Assembly: GCF_020184175.1 (NCBI RefSeq)
Contig: NC_065531.1
Coordinates: 24,387,213-24,451,212 of the forward strand
Origin: Aphis gossypii
Taxonomy: Eukaryota > Arthropoda > Insecta > Hemiptera > Aphididae
Reading direction: 5' to 3'
DNA: 64,000 nucleotides
The notes under the pieces were generated by a model. The model saw only the letters and a list, made by a program, of their open reading frames with translations, did not search any database and was not told the DNA's origin. The translations under genes were made by a program, and so were the position numbers. Each line of letters opens with the position of its first letter. The stretch's first letter is position 1. Positions 14,425-27,000 of the stretch are shown here, in pieces.

Positions 14425-14554
14425 CAATCGACAAACTATTTACTTTTTAACTCTACGAATACTATTATTAAAAAATTATCAGATACTTATTAACTTTTAT
14501 GTAAAAATATAAAACCATTGGTTTTAGAATAAAATCGAATTTAGTGACAATGAA

Positions 14555-14632
14555 CTGGCGCGAAAACACCAATGGATTTTTTCTTTTTGCAACCGACGAC
14601 GCTTTCGCAACACTTCCATGACGCCGCCATCG
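14555..14632 (-). promoter_or_regulatory. E2F/CCAAT/YY1-like promoter cluster
   Basis: Read on the minus strand, TTTTCGCGCCAG (14566-14555) fits the E2F/DP consensus. CCATTGG (14575-14569) is an inverted CCAAT box. CGATGGCGGCG (14632-14622) fits the YY1-type initiator motif. All lie within 80 bp in otherwise AT-rich DNA, upstream of the candidate first exon at 14424. The YY1-like ATG would open a 29-codon upstream ORF if it is transcribed. Confidence 0.45.
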
Positions 14633-14639
14633 TTTAATA

Positions 14640-16353
14640 ATTTAATTTGCAAATAATAACATACATATACATACATGATATATCCATGGATATATGGGTT
14701 TTCCCCAAAAACCGCTAAAATAACAGTTCAATTTAATAGTTAAGAACCAAGTAGTTAGGTTCCTGCTACCTATAGATTATAATATTATAATCAGTCTAAT
14801 ATCATCAGACTTTTGATTTTCTAATCTCTAGTCGAAGGGGAGGAAATGGTATTAAATGTCCAAAGCTATAGTTGTACCACTACCTAGTGCATACTACTGG
14901 ATAGTCATTAGTCCGGTAGAGGAGATAGGTAGATACCAATATATCAATTAGAAAATACTGAGAATTATAATATATTAATATGTATTAAACACACTACTCA
15001 AAAACAAAAGTTACTACCTACATATTATAATGAAAAATATTTTTAATATAAAAATAAAAAACAGCACCATCAATGATGGTCTATAATTAAAAATATTATA
15101 TGACCTATGCCATCAATAATAAAGCAAATTAATTAAACAGACAACTATTATCAGACTTTAAGCTTAGGTTAAGCAAAATTATACATTTTAATCATTTTAT
15201 GGACATCGGTGGTTTAATGAGTATAATTGTGTATGGAACTTTTCCCAGCACAGGTGATTTCAATTTTCATATGCACTTATATTTTAGTATATTAGGTATT
15301 CTAATATTCATCTTGCTTCACTCAGATAATGGCAAGTACAGATACAATACTTAAGATATTCAATTTTAAAGTAATGATAAATTGATTAACTGTCAAATTT
15401 GAAAAATAATTCTGAGTAAAGTCCCTCAACCTACCATAAGTATTGTCGAAATAATAATAATTCAAAGTAAAAATTGAAACATACTTATTATTTACATGTT
15501 TATAAACATGCATCTATAATTTAAAACAATACATTGTTTTATATTTATTATTTTATGAAAATTAGTATGCTCAAATACACAACAAATTACATTAAATTTA
15601 CCTAAAACTGCATGTTAAGCAACAATTCTAAATAATTGTAATCAATTTTATAAGTTTTTACCTTATGGAAAATGGGGATAGATCTATAATAAAAATTAAT
15701 AAAATAAAAAACAAATATTCAACTCAATACAATGTATATACATATATATATATACTATATATTTAAGTACTATGCACTAAATCATAATAAATTACAACTA
15801 TGATATAAGATAATTAAGTATGAATACATTTATTTAACTTTTATAATATCACAACATGATCAATCAAAATCATTAATATATTATCAATGTAAGCATAACA
15901 TACAGTTTCATTTTTTATATAATTAACTTCAATATTTTAAAATAAGAAAAATGGAATAGTGTTAAACAATATAAAAAAATTGTCAATTGTTCAAGTGTTC
16001 TCTACAACATATCTTACACATAAGCTATATTTAAAATCTAAGGTAATATAATGCTTTTCATTACATAATTATTAATCACACAATCAAAATAAAAGCAACT
16101 AAATACAATTTAAGTTTTTATAACAAGTTTGGTTTTAATATTTATGTTGATCATGAATGCTTGTAATTGATTTAATAATTGTGGTAGAATAGAGAGGAAT
16201 AATTTACCATAGTTAAAACATATTGATTAACTATTATAAAAAATTAAATAATAATAATAATAATATGATATTGTATAGATATAAAATTATAACCAAAAAT
16301 ATTAATAGATGAGCTTAAAACAACTTATTTAATACTTTCAATGATGATACAAT
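14640..16353. other. AT-rich intergenic DNA, 3' side of Serinc
   Basis: No exon or RNA gene is supported. The part adjoining 16353 is presumably the 3' UTR and flank of Serinc. An ATT/TAA microsatellite lies near 16247-16265. Confidence 0.45.
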
Positions 16354-19300
16354 TTAAAATTCACGGTCTGGTAATATAATTGGCGCCACTAATGTCCAAA
16401 CATAAAGCCCAGCACAGACCCAACAAGATAATATCTTAATCCAAGTAGAAGCGTAATCTGGATGAAGGTTTTCTAAGCTGGAGTTGGGTCTGATTAAAAA
16501 AACATTTAGGTAATATTAATAAATAATATAATTACAAAATGTATATACTACAAAAATATATTGTTTATACTTACGAGTACCAATTTGTAAGTGTCATCAT
16601 TAAGAATAAAGTGGCCATTGCAAACGTGAAGTGATAAAATGACCATGAATATGCAACTCCTTCTTTTTCATCATCAAATAGTTTACCAGAGTTATCATCG
16701 TTACCAGAAACTGGACCTCCTTCAAGATCACTATCATTGCCTACTAAAATATTAAGATATAAATATACAATATATTATTAAGTTATTTAACACTAATTAA
16801 TACTCACTTCTTTCTGTAGAATTACTCATAGAGAATTTTGAGGATGATCCCGTTTTTATAGCAGAATATAATACAAATAAAACAAAAATTCCAATACTAA
16901 CAAAATTTTCTGAACCAAAATGTACTTTAGAACCATCAGAATTAGATAGACTCAGGATTTCTGCCAAGCTTTTATTACACTGAGTTTCTAAGATAAACAA
17001 TTATAATGTTTATATTATACTACACTTGTGTGAATTCAGATTTATATTAAACAAAATATACCTGGACCACTATTGAGTGCCGACCAAGTAAGATACACCA
17101 CATACAAACTAACAATAGACGATTGCAATAAACCAGATTTTTCATGCACCCGTTGTACACATGAAGTAATTGAAATTGAACTAATAACTATGCATATTAT
17201 AACTGTTAATGTGATGAAAAATTTGTTCAAAGCACATCCGTTTTCCTAAAAAAAATTGTTAATACCATTTTAAATATCATAAATTATGAAAATGAAAATT
17301 TACTTATCAAAATATTTTAAATAAATTATTTACAAGTCGACATAATGTTGATTTTTCATGAAGTTTTTTTGATAGTTTATAAAATTATAATTAAATAATT
17401 TCAAACAATTGAACAAATGTTTACAAAATGTTAAAAATATATATTTTATTCTCTTGAAAAATTAAAACACAATATAATAAAAATTTAAAAGTTTATGTTT
17501 TTTAATATTCATTATAGATATATTTTAATTGTTATATATAAATGTAGACCGAGTATTATTACAACTACCATTGATTATATATTCAATACTACTAGTTAAC
17601 TGTAAAAGTTATAAAACTAATTTGATAATCTACTACTATCCCAACTATTAAGGATTGGCCACCTTTGTTCTATACCTCCACTTTCTTAATTTTTCACGTC
17701 CCCTATTCCTATGGACACACCAACAGGCAACAGCCCTCATATCATTCTCAATAGTATTCAACCATCCAGGCCCATAGCCAGACCAAATTTTCAGGAGGGG
17801 CAAAATAAACTTTTTTGGGGGGCATTATATATTAAAATAATGTCTTTCTATTTTTTTTAATGTTTTTAGGGGGAGCAACGACTGGGTTACAGGCCAGCAA
17901 CCATCTTTTTTTTGGTCTTCCTCTTTCTCTTTTCCCTTCAATGTTCATTGTCATAACCACTCTTACTGCTTTTGTTTCGTCTCACCTCATCACATGCCCA
18001 AACCATCTTAGTCTATTTACTCTCATCTTGTCCACTATCAATGCTACCAATAACAGCATAAATGAGGTTAATTGTATGCAGCTGCATACATGCAGTAGTT
18101 AGAAACTTATTTTAACATTATAAATTAATTATAAAATAAACAAAATACTTTTTAATATTTTGGTGTTGATATAAAATAACATATATATTATGTTGTACAT
18201 AACATATAACCATGGGTGGGTGTTAAAAATTTTTAATGCATCATTGAAATAATAAGGTTACGCTGCCACTAGACGCTACACCAATACTACCTCACGTATT
18301 AGTTCTTTATTCTATCTTCTCATGTCACTTCACTCATCTATCTATGAAACTGTAGTTTCACTCAGTATAATGTGTTCCGCAAGCTAACTTCCCTTCGTAA
18401 AGTTTCATCAATTGGCCCTATTGTACAACTGTCAACTTTTTATACTTCATACACATAATTTCTTTTCCTAGTCATCCTTGATAGTCTCATAACATTACTT
18501 TCCTTAGAAATCACATAACATCAACTATGATTTTTCCTTACTTCTTTCACTTTTTAATTGTAAAATGCCTTTGACAAATATTCACCAAAGGAATTCTTTT
18601 CTACATTCCACTCTATACAATTAATTATACGTCAAACAAACAATTAATAGATTAATATTATTAGCAAATGAGGACCCTGCTTTTTTCTTTAAATTCAGTT
18701 TTAATTATTAATCCTTAAGCTAACAAATGATGTTTTATCATTTTGTGTCATATATACCATATTTACTTGGGCGCCAGCCTGTTTTTGTGATAAAAAATAA
18801 TGAAACATTGTTTATTTTTACCTGGGTAAAACTGTGATACATAACAATAAGTCCAGTAATTGCTAGTCCATATGATACTACAGTAGTAAATAGTAATGCA
18901 AAATACCTAAAAATTACCAATTAAACATTTTTTAAAACATGTTATTAAAATATTAATGTAAAACTTACCATCTTTTATCTTCAGTTTGTTCCCATTTGTC
19001 TAGCCATGATTCAGCTAATGAATGAGCAGAATCTAAAACTTGTACAAACTGAAGGATGAGATAAATAAAACCTCCAATCATACCACAAATCATCCATATA
19101 TGACTAAAGCTTCCTGGGGCAATGAAAAATGAACCAACAATACCAGCAAATACAATAAGATATTTCAAGCCCCAAAATCTAATTAAACAAAAAAAAATTT
19201 ATTATTATTATTGTCTTATATAAAAGCATATATAAGTTACAATAAAATAAAATAATGTTGTACCCATTTTGTATAGGAGCTCGTCCATCCCTAGAATCTT

Positions 19301-19824
19301 TCACACCCATCATAATAAATGACATAAGTGTAAAGAATATGAACATGGCAAAACAAATTCTATAAACCGCCATGTAGCCAACAGCATTTTTACAATCGAT
19401 TGAAACACCAGATATATTATTGACAAAGTTACTAGTTAAACCAGTGTTATGATCACCTTCACAAAATGGTACCTACACATAAGACGTTAATAACATTTAC
19501 TAATTAGTAATTACTAGTAATCATTACAAATAATCAAATTACTTTTTGTAAAAACGATTGCAGTCCGGGGGCGAGTGTGATACAGCTTAATATAATAGCT
19601 ACGAGTAACATGAGGCCGTACATAACTTTTGTTGACGTTGAATTTCCGCATGACGGGCAACATGCAAATAGAGAGCATGCTGCTTGACCGCAACAACATG
19701 CCAGCTTAAAATTATCAAAAAACAATTTATTAAAATATTTGTATTGGTGAGGACACAATAATAATTAAAAATTAATAATAACACTCACTTGACCGACTGT
19801 ACACAATGAAAATAATGCACCCAT
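16354..19824 (-). CDS. Serinc: Serine incorporator (Serinc/TMS1 family), 9 exons
   Basis: Multipass membrane protein of the Serinc family. Members have been linked to serine incorporation into lipids and to phospholipid scrambling; the family link is certain, the exact activity is not. Exons in order: 19824-19789, 19704-19543, 19472-19264, 19178-18969, 18906-18822, 17245-17062, 16987-16808, 16743-16575, 16489-16354. All junctions are GT-AG and the frame closes to 456 aa, the usual family length. It starts MGALFSLCTVGQ, followed by the family's Cys-rich segment (ACCCGQAACSLFACCPSC, residues about 14-31), then alternating hydrophobic helices. The family signatures LLQSS and YLTWSA lie in exon 6. 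An acidic loop in exon 8 (residues about 365-385) precedes the last helices, and the C-terminus is VWTLVAPIILPDREF. The ATG gives the conserved family N-terminus. Intron 5 (17246-18821) is the longest and carries transposon relics. The neighbour across 1.8 kb is a divergent SDR gene. Confidence 0.95.
17640..18060 (-). mobile_element. Non-LTR retrotransposon (LINE) 3'-coding fragment, interrupted
   Basis: Read on the minus strand, the sequence encodes the degenerate C-terminal tail found after many insect reverse transcriptases. It shows a KMRVNRLRWFGHVM-like segment, then a GRPKKRWL-like basic motif and an NTIENDMRAV-like motif. Stops are present and the frame is split by the insertion at 17767-17897. 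It lies inside Serinc intron 5 on the same strand. It is a dead fragment with no reverse transcriptase core. Confidence 0.75.
17767..17897. mobile_element. 131-bp hAT-type MITE nested in the LINE fragment
   Basis: It is flanked by a perfect 8-bp duplication, CAACCATC (17759-17766 and 17898-17905), which also restores the LINE reading when one copy is removed. Ends are imperfect inverted repeats (CAGGCCCATAGCC versus CTGGCCTGTAACC on the other strand). The interior has G-rich/C-rich strings (GGAGGGGC, TGGGGGGC, AGGGGGAGC). It is too short to code for a transposase. Confidence 0.8.
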
Positions 19825-21610
19825 CTTCGACGTCGGTTGTAGTTTGTAGCGATCGTAGAAGATTCGTAATAAGTATCCTTAGGTAAAATATATGCAACAA
19901 TCGAATTATCGATTTCTATTAGTGGCCAATGTCCACCTATCCGCTCTCATGAATGACAAAGGGTATCGCTTTGTTCATAAAATGTTAAATAATACGCAAC
20001 TTAATACTGACACAATAATATTTACTTTAATCATAGATAATATATAAATAGGCAAGATTCACTGATAAGGTCATATGGAATTATAATCAGGGAAAGATAT
20101 CCATTTAACATGGAAGAAAAATTAAATGAATTTGTCATTTTTCAACATATTTATATTACGTCATAAACGTGCCCAGATCGACCGGGCGGCACCGGCAGAC
20201 GACAGTTTGAAGTTTCAAATAGTTAAAACTAAGAATTGCCTTATAAATTATCATGACAGAATTTCCATTTCTAGAAATAAATATATTGAAAAAATTAAAA
20301 TTTAAAGAAAAGTATGAACTAGAAACGTATATTCCAAAAAAAAAAAAAAATTGATTTAATTTCCTAACATGATTATTTAAATTACATTAAAAATTCAAAA
20401 TTGTGTATGGTATATTGATATTAATATTATGGTATTCCAGTTATGAAATGAATGTTAAAACCGGTAGTTGTCTATGGAGGAGTGCAATTGTGCAAACATT
20501 TTTTGTCGTACAAAAAAATACAAGTAGCCTAAATTAATTCCATAGCCTTATATACATGTACTTATATAGTATATTATACGAATATACTATGTAATATATA
20601 ATACATAAATTACAAATTTAATTAGACAGTAGGTAAATAATAAATATATTCATAAGATTATAAACAAATAAATTACTTTAATTAATAACTATAATAATTG
20701 TAGAATAATATAAGAAAATATACACGTCTGACCAGTACTATTTAATTTTCATAATTAAGCACTAATTTTATAAAAAAAAATACTAGTTATTAGTAGTCAT
20801 ATTGGAACAATAAAACGATTTGATATTTTATGAGAATCTTGAAGCTTTTTTTTTTAGCGGTTATCGAAAATTCAAAACCGAAAACGATAATAAATATTAT
20901 CACAAACGCAGGTAATGCGATCTCGGAATTGATAATATTGTTAATATTATTATTTATTATTAACATAACATTACGTATTTACGTTACTACAACTTACTAC
21001 AATAGGTACGTTCAACATTGCATTTGCATAATGATAATAATTAACAATACCTATGTAGTATATTGGGTATATCGTTTGATCAATTGTCTTTTCACACACA
21101 TGAATACATGATACATTCAACAGTCGGCACAATTTAGCACACATTTATGTATATTGTCATAGACATATTTATATGATTATATGTCTATAATTAATATAAC
21201 ACTCATCGCAAACAATGCAATATGTTTAAGAATTAAAATAGTATAGTAGGTATGACGGGATACCAGTATTATAATAATGATAATAATAATAATTTATAAT
21301 AATTTATTATTATTCTAACGTGCGTATCAGTGACCATTTCCTGTACACACTTCTTGCCGGAAGGTGGATAAGCGGAAGATGACACAACTATTCGATCATC
21401 ATAATTGACTGCTACCACTACGCCACGTACGAATTTCTATTTATATACATTCATCATAATGATTAACGCATGTTATGTTGAATAATTTAATAATAAATTT
21501 GTATGTATGCATGTTGCAGTATTTGGTCTCAGGAAGCTTCAAGGAAATATCTATTTTGACCAATAATTCTATCCTTATTCACAGCAACAGTCGTAGCACA
21601 AACATCCAGC
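19825..21610. promoter_or_regulatory. Divergent intergenic region between Serinc and the SDR gene
   Basis: It holds both 5' flanks. A short GC-rich block near 20165-20205 (GACCGGGCGGCACCGGCAG) stands out about 350 bp upstream of Serinc. On the SDR side, a possible acceptor (TTATTCACAG at about 21574-21583) 27 bp before the ATG hints at a non-coding first exon. The open frame at 20830-21111 has no splice or codon support and is taken as noise. Confidence 0.4.
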
Positions 21611-23026
21611 ATGTCAAAAGACAGAGTATTAATTTTGGGAGGTAATTTAAATTGTTTCTTTTTTTTTTTAAGTTAGCGTTAAATTCATTTTTGCACCGTT
21701 TTAGGCTGTGGCTTTATCGGCCGTCACTTGGTCAAGTATTTAGTGGACAATGATTTAGTGTCGGCTGTGAGAGTGGTCGACAAAGTTCCACCCCAAATTG
21801 CTTGGCTCAACGACAACCACAAGGTGGCTTTCGAATCTCCCTTAGTAGAATTTATCAGTGCCAATTTGATAAATCAAAGTAAACTTGTGATTTATGCATT
21901 ATTTATATTAAAAATATACATTTTTGATATCAATTTCTGCAGGTTCTTGTGAAAACGTTTTCGAAGGTTCCTTTGATTATGCCATCAATTGTGCTGGAGA
22001 AACTCGTGTTGATTTACCAGACGTCATCTATGAAGAGGGAGTCTATAAGCTTAGCATAAATTGTGCTCGCGCTGCTGCTAAATTTGGTGTAAGACGTTAT
22101 GTCGAAGTGTCATCAGGTCAGTTGACTGCCAGCCATAAAGGACCAATTAAAGAAGATGACAAAGTAATACCCCTTACATCCATTGCAAAGTACAAATATG
22201 AAGTAGAAAAACATATGAAAACTATTCCAAATTTAAATTATACCATTGTCCGGCCAGCTATTGTGTATGGCATAGGTGACAGAACTGGACTCAGTATGTC
22301 TATGCCAATGAAATATTGAGTAATAGTATTTAATCAAATTTCTATTATAGCACCAACTATTGCGATTGGCTCTTTATATAGAGGTCTGGGAGAACCTGTT
22401 CGAATACTGTGGAAAGGCAGTACATCTTGTAACACAATACATGTTGAAGACATTTGTAGAGCTATATGGCATTTGTTAAAATCACCAGAAGCTGTAGGGG
22501 AAACTTACAATTTAGTGGATAGTGGTCAGACCAAACAAAATATGATTGCTGAAATTGTGTCCTCATTGTTTGGAGTTAAACACGAGTTCCTGGGCTCAGT
22601 TCTTTCGTCTTTGTGTAAAGTATGTTAACTATTATTATTTCCATTTCAAAATGCCATTGTTAGTATTTTAAACACAATAAATGTTTTATTTAAGAATGAT
22701 TTTGATGTTATTGCGTCTGAAGCGAATGACAAACATTCAGTACCATGGGCCGAAGCTTGTTCAAAGTCTGGTGTTCATAACACTCCTCTGTCACCATTCA
22801 TTCATAAAGATCACTTGAATGGTTATCGTATCGAAATGAATGGAAGTAAATTAATGAACGATTCAAGTTTTGTATTGAAACATCCAAAAATTACAGTTGA
22901 ACTACTAAAAGAGGTTAGCATAAAATTGAATATGAAACGGATGTAATAATTTTTAACAATACTTGTTTGCAGGTTGTTGATGACTACATTAAAATGAATC
23001 TATTTCCTAAAACATTGCTAGACTAA
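21611..23026 (+). CDS. Atypical SDR / NAD-dependent epimerase-dehydratase-like protein, 6 exons
   Basis: Extended short-chain dehydrogenase/reductase, probably soluble and NAD(P)-dependent; the substrate is unknown. Exons: 21611-21641, 21705-21878, 21943-22293, 22351-22619, 22695-22913, 22973-23026. All junctions are GT-AG and the frame closes to 365 aa. The N-terminal Rossmann motif is GGCGFIG (Gly10-x2-Gly13-x2-Gly16). An NCAGE motif lies at 84-88. The catalytic triad region shows VEVSSGQ (Ser125/126) and Tyr154-x3-Lys158 (YEVEK), followed by the family-typical VRPAIVYGIGD. A HVEDICRAI segment in exon 4 matches the substrate-domain region of epimerases. All key residues are present, so an active enzyme is likely. 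It resembles eukaryotic dTDP-glucose-dehydratase-like atypical SDRs more than a true UDP-galactose epimerase. The first exon encodes only ten residues. Two alternative poly(A) signals overlap at 23281-23290. Confidence 0.9.
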
Positions 23027-25287
23027 ACGTGTTGAAAGTTACCATTTCATTAAGCACAATTTATTGAAAACTTAATTCTGTGATATGTTATTAGTTATTA
23101 CCATTATTTAATATTTATTTACATTGATATATACAAATTTATGAAACAATTATTAATGTTCATCAAGTGAGCTTTTTTATTATATAATTGAGTTACTCAT
23201 ACTTATCTTTTGGGTATTAGGTATTTGTTTTCAATTATATTCATACCTTTATGCTGTGTTAAGTGGGCCAAAGATTAAAAAATAAATAAATAAATTGAAT
23301 ACACACGTACTTTATTTTATCTTTTGATTATTATGACTATTTTACTATTTTACATTTATTAGATAGGTATTAAGTTTTTACACTAATCAAAAGTAGGTAC
23401 CAATTTGCATGATTAAGCCACAATAACTTTATTCTTTGATTGCCAGCAAAATATCAGTTACACCAACATTCACCTAAACATTCAATAATTTAAAAATGTA
23501 ATGCTTATTTACAAAAAAAAAGATTCCTAAAGTTATTCAGTTATTATTGTTTTTTAATATAAGTGTTTCAAACCCTAAATTTGAACCTTCCATTTAAAAA
23601 AGAACATAATACATTATGCATTAATGTCAGTTGTTTGCAAGTCTACATTTTTTATCATGAAAATTCTGATATACCTAAAATACCAAACTAACAATAATAC
23701 ATATTTAAATATTATAATTATTATATGTATACTTTTACTATTTATAAAAATGTTATAATATAGGAGAGAAGACTATTGTAGCTCTAAAAATTTATAAAAT
23801 ATATGTTTGAAGTTAACTTTTAAATATTTATGTATATTAATAAATAATAATGAATCCAGAAAAAAACGACAAGTGCATTTTACTTTAAATTCCAAATATT
23901 AGTCAAAGTATAAGTATATTATAAGTCAATAAAATTGTCAATTGTTAAGTTAAATAAGTAAATAATAATAAAATAAATCATTGATGTCGAATATTATGTA
24001 CTATTGCTATTAAAAAATTTAGTAAATTTTGAGTTTATTCTGTAATTCAAGATATATTTTTGTTTCATTTTTCATCATAATATACCCAGTGAATTTTGCT
24101 CTATTTTTAATTCGTCACTTACCACCTCCTCTAATCAGATTTTTTTTATTAATACCAATAAAATCCATATAGAGGAATGATAATAGCCCGCTAAAAATCG
24201 TAAATTAGACTTATTATACTGTATAAGTATAAGTTATAGATTTTTACGAAGGTACAATGAGAGATATTTGTTCTTTATTATTAATATTATCGTCGTGACT
24301 TCGCTCATCGAAACTTCGTTGGTACCTTAACATAAAATATTACAGACGAAACCGAAAACGTCTTAAGAATACATTTTTAACGATAAAATTTGGTTTATCA
24401 CAGGTATCAATATATTAACAAATAAAACTTACATATTATTACTTATTTAATATAGGTATTAACATCACTAAATCAAAATCTATAGTGCAAAAATTAATAT
24501 AAAATATGTAAAGTGATTTCTAATTTCTATATACCTATATTTAAAATTAATCTTATTTATGACTGCAATTATTTCAACAACTTTTAACCAAAATTTTGTT
24601 TTTCACTTTGCCGTTTATTGTCGTGTTGTTTTTTTACCGATTATCATTAATACAACATAACTGTAAAAAATTATCATGCAACGACACACGTAAATCATAA
24701 TTACTATAAAAATAAGAATTTTAAAATAAATTTCTTATCTATTTATTTACAAAATTAATTCAATTTTCAATAGAATAGTATTGCCCGTATGTTTTAACGA
24801 ATTGTTATAACTTTAAGTAGGTACTCCTCTTAAGACAAATTCAAAAAATATCAAAAACAATATTACACAATTTCAAACTAAGAAATGACTTATCAATTTA
24901 TTATCATTCGTTAGAAAAAAACAAATCTAATTTAACTGTAGGTATTAGCAGCAGACTCAAGTAATTTAAGTAATTTACAGAGAAAAAAATTTAATTAATT
25001 TTTAACAAAATACAGTGATCGTGATGTCAGTTACTTTTTAATTAACATTCTAACATTTAGTAATTAATTTTTAAAAAATACTTTTGTCAGTATTTTTTTC
25101 ATAAATACATAGACAGTAGACACATAGTACAACTTTTTCTCACGAATATTGAACTGACGAATAATGTTGGTATAAAGTATAACTTACGTATTTACTATTT
25201 ATGAGTCTATTTTTGAGAATAATAATAAACGATTAAAATATGAAAAACAAAGTTTTATTTTGTGTACGCAAACATTTTTATCTATAT
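23027..25287. other. AT-rich region between convergent genes
   Basis: It begins with the SDR 3' UTR (AATAAA at 23281-23286). The rest is AT-rich with no exon, RNA gene or clear repeat. Convergent transcription from the 137-aa gene ends near 25290. Confidence 0.45.
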
Positions 25288-25653
25288 TATAATTTATTAC
25301 ATAATGGTATAACAGAGATAATTTTTAGTTTTTAATAAATTAACGAAAACACTTAAAAAAAATAATATATGAAAAAAAGTGTGGAACGGATGGCGGCCAG
25401 CCGCCCGTGCTCGGCCGACGGGATTCCGAGGCGAAAACTCGGCGAACCAGTGCGATGGTTCGTGTCCGATGTCGTTTTCGCCCAAGTGCTCCGCCGGTCG
25501 AGTTCGAACTGCCAGCCGCCGATGCCGCACACCGATTAGCCAGGACGCTGCACGGTGTAACGGACATCCGTTTCACCGCCATACTTAGCTAAATATGCGC
25601 CACATCTAATTTGACCAGTCTAACGGTCTCGATAAATAAGGGTTTTCTTCCCC
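25288..25653 (-). other. GC-rich probable 3' UTR of the 137-aa gene
   Basis: Downstream of the stop at 25654, about 220 bp (25375-25595) is strikingly CpG- and GC-rich and then falls abruptly to AT-rich DNA. An AATAAA on the minus strand lies at about 25293-25298. Several overlapping frames on both strands are open only because the GC-rich sequence has few stops. None has family features or splice sites, so they are not called as genes. Confidence 0.45.
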
Positions 25654-26067
25654 TTATACTGAGCATCTGTCATTGAATTTTCCGACCTCGTGGACGAATC
25701 CGTCCCTATAGTCCTCCTCGTCTGGGTGGTTCGATGACGTTATACCGCAACCACAACCGCAGATGGTCCTGAAGACCCTCCGGAGACCTCTCCGCAGAGC
25801 CGACAAGAATCGACTTTTTTTTTTCTTTCGCAATGGCACCGTTTTGGCTGTGTCAATAATAGTGGTCTCCGTCTCTTTGTCACTTTCCTCGTTCGGCGAC
25901 AATGTCTGTTTTTCCACGGGGCACACCACCGGCGGTGCCACCTCGACCTTTTCCATCTCGGTGCCGGGAGTTTCAATTTCACACGTCGAGGTTTCGACCG
26001 ACGTCATAATTATCTCCACATCTGGACAATATTTATCGTATTCAATATCATTTCTGATTGGATCCAT
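25654..26067 (-). CDS. Unrecognised 137-aa acidic/basic bipartite protein, single exon
   Basis: The open frame runs from ATG at 26067 to the stop at 25654, and is GC-rich compared with its flanks. I do not recognise the family. Residues 1-75 are acidic and Thr/Glu-rich, likely disordered. Residues 80-100 are strongly basic (RKKKKSRFLSALRRGLRRVF) and could form an amphipathic helix. They are followed by TICGCGCG, with three alternating cysteines at 103, 105 and 107, and an acidic tail. The basic helix plus cysteine cluster could be a membrane-association and S-acylation site, which is inference only. There is no signal peptide or transmembrane helix. Codon-like GC and an intact frame favour a real, perhaps lineage-restricted, gene. 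Alternatively it is a TE-derived frame. Confidence 0.6.
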   Translation of the reverse strand: MDPIRNDIEYDKYCPDVEIIMTSVETSTCEIETPGTEMEKVEVAPPVVCPVEKQTLSPNEESDKETETTIIDTAKTVPLRKKKKSRFLSALRRGLRRVFRTICGCGCGITSSNHPDEEDYRDGFVHEVGKFNDRCSV

Positions 26068-26399
26068 AACTAGATATTTCTATTTCTCTAGAAAATGAAA
26101 TGTAGGTATACGAAAAATTCTTATGTAAAAAATTAGTATGATACCTAACGAGTATGAATAGTAAGTGAATTAAAAATTGTCTCCTTGATACACTTCTTAG
26201 AATATCGCCTTGATAACAATTAAAAATTAACAAGATACTATAAACAGCCATAATAGATGTATTTAAACCCTTAAATAAAATACTTGTTTTTATAATTTAA
26301 TCATATTTTATTGGAAAAAGATTTGTAATTTACCAACTATTAAATTAGTGTTATAAAATACTAAATAGTAAATATATATTCACCCGTATAATAACTATT

Positions 26400-27000
26400 A
26401 CTTTTCAAACTATTAATATTTTGTTATAATTGAAAAACGAAAAACTAGATACTTAAAATTTTCACAAAATGTTTTTATCATCATTGTATAGTTTTCAAAA
26501 TATTTCGACTCTTTTTAAGCTACTATAGGCATTTTTGATTTTTTTTTCTTTAAATATTAATAAAAATTATTCGCTGGATAAAAATTCTTAAAAATTTTAT
26601 CTAAAACCCCATTTAAGTTGTTCTTACATCTGTACAAAAAATTTTTTTTATAAATTGTTAGTTAGCATTTTGTTGAAATTCATCAATACTGCAATAAAAA
26701 AAGACCTAAATTTTTTTTACAATTAGTTATTTATAAAAATGTTCTTTATACATCTAACTTTGGAAAATGTAATAAAAGATTTTTTCGCAATACTGAAACC
26801 AAAAAATCTAAAAATAATTATACAGGTAGCTAATTAAGAAATTATTATTCAAACAATAAACATAGAATTTGAGTGAAATAAGTTAATATAATATGGTATA
26901 AATATATGTTATTATAATAATTAAATACTAATATTATAATAAATTAGGTAATATTTCCGAAACAAGGTATATCAACCTACTGCAATAAGGTTCCCACACA
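26400..27000 (+). repeat. Dispersed repeat R1, 5'/middle part
   Basis: It shares AAACTAGATACTTAAAATTT, TTCACAAAATGTTTTTAT and CGACTCTTTTTAAGCTA blocks with the R1 copies at 10200 and 40330. It ends near ATATCAACCTACTGCAATAA, without the 3' domain of full copies. It is non-coding and lies between the 137-aa gene and RpL15. Confidence 0.55.

Noticed and set aside
19514..19784. Three overlapping minus-strand frames besides the Serinc exon
   Set aside because: Only one frame matches the Serinc Cys-rich segment and splices in phase; the others are shadows.
25340..25592. Several overlapping open frames on both strands
   Set aside because: They overlap each other in a GC-rich patch where stop codons are rare, and lack family motifs, good splice sites or conserved-looking residues. 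The patch is better explained as the 3' UTR of the 137-aa gene.
25763..26098. 111-codon plus-strand frame
   Set aside because: It is the antisense shadow of the 137-aa minus-strand frame. Its 5' end has no promoter-like context and its sequence is a poly-Phe/Val/Ser artefact of the complement.
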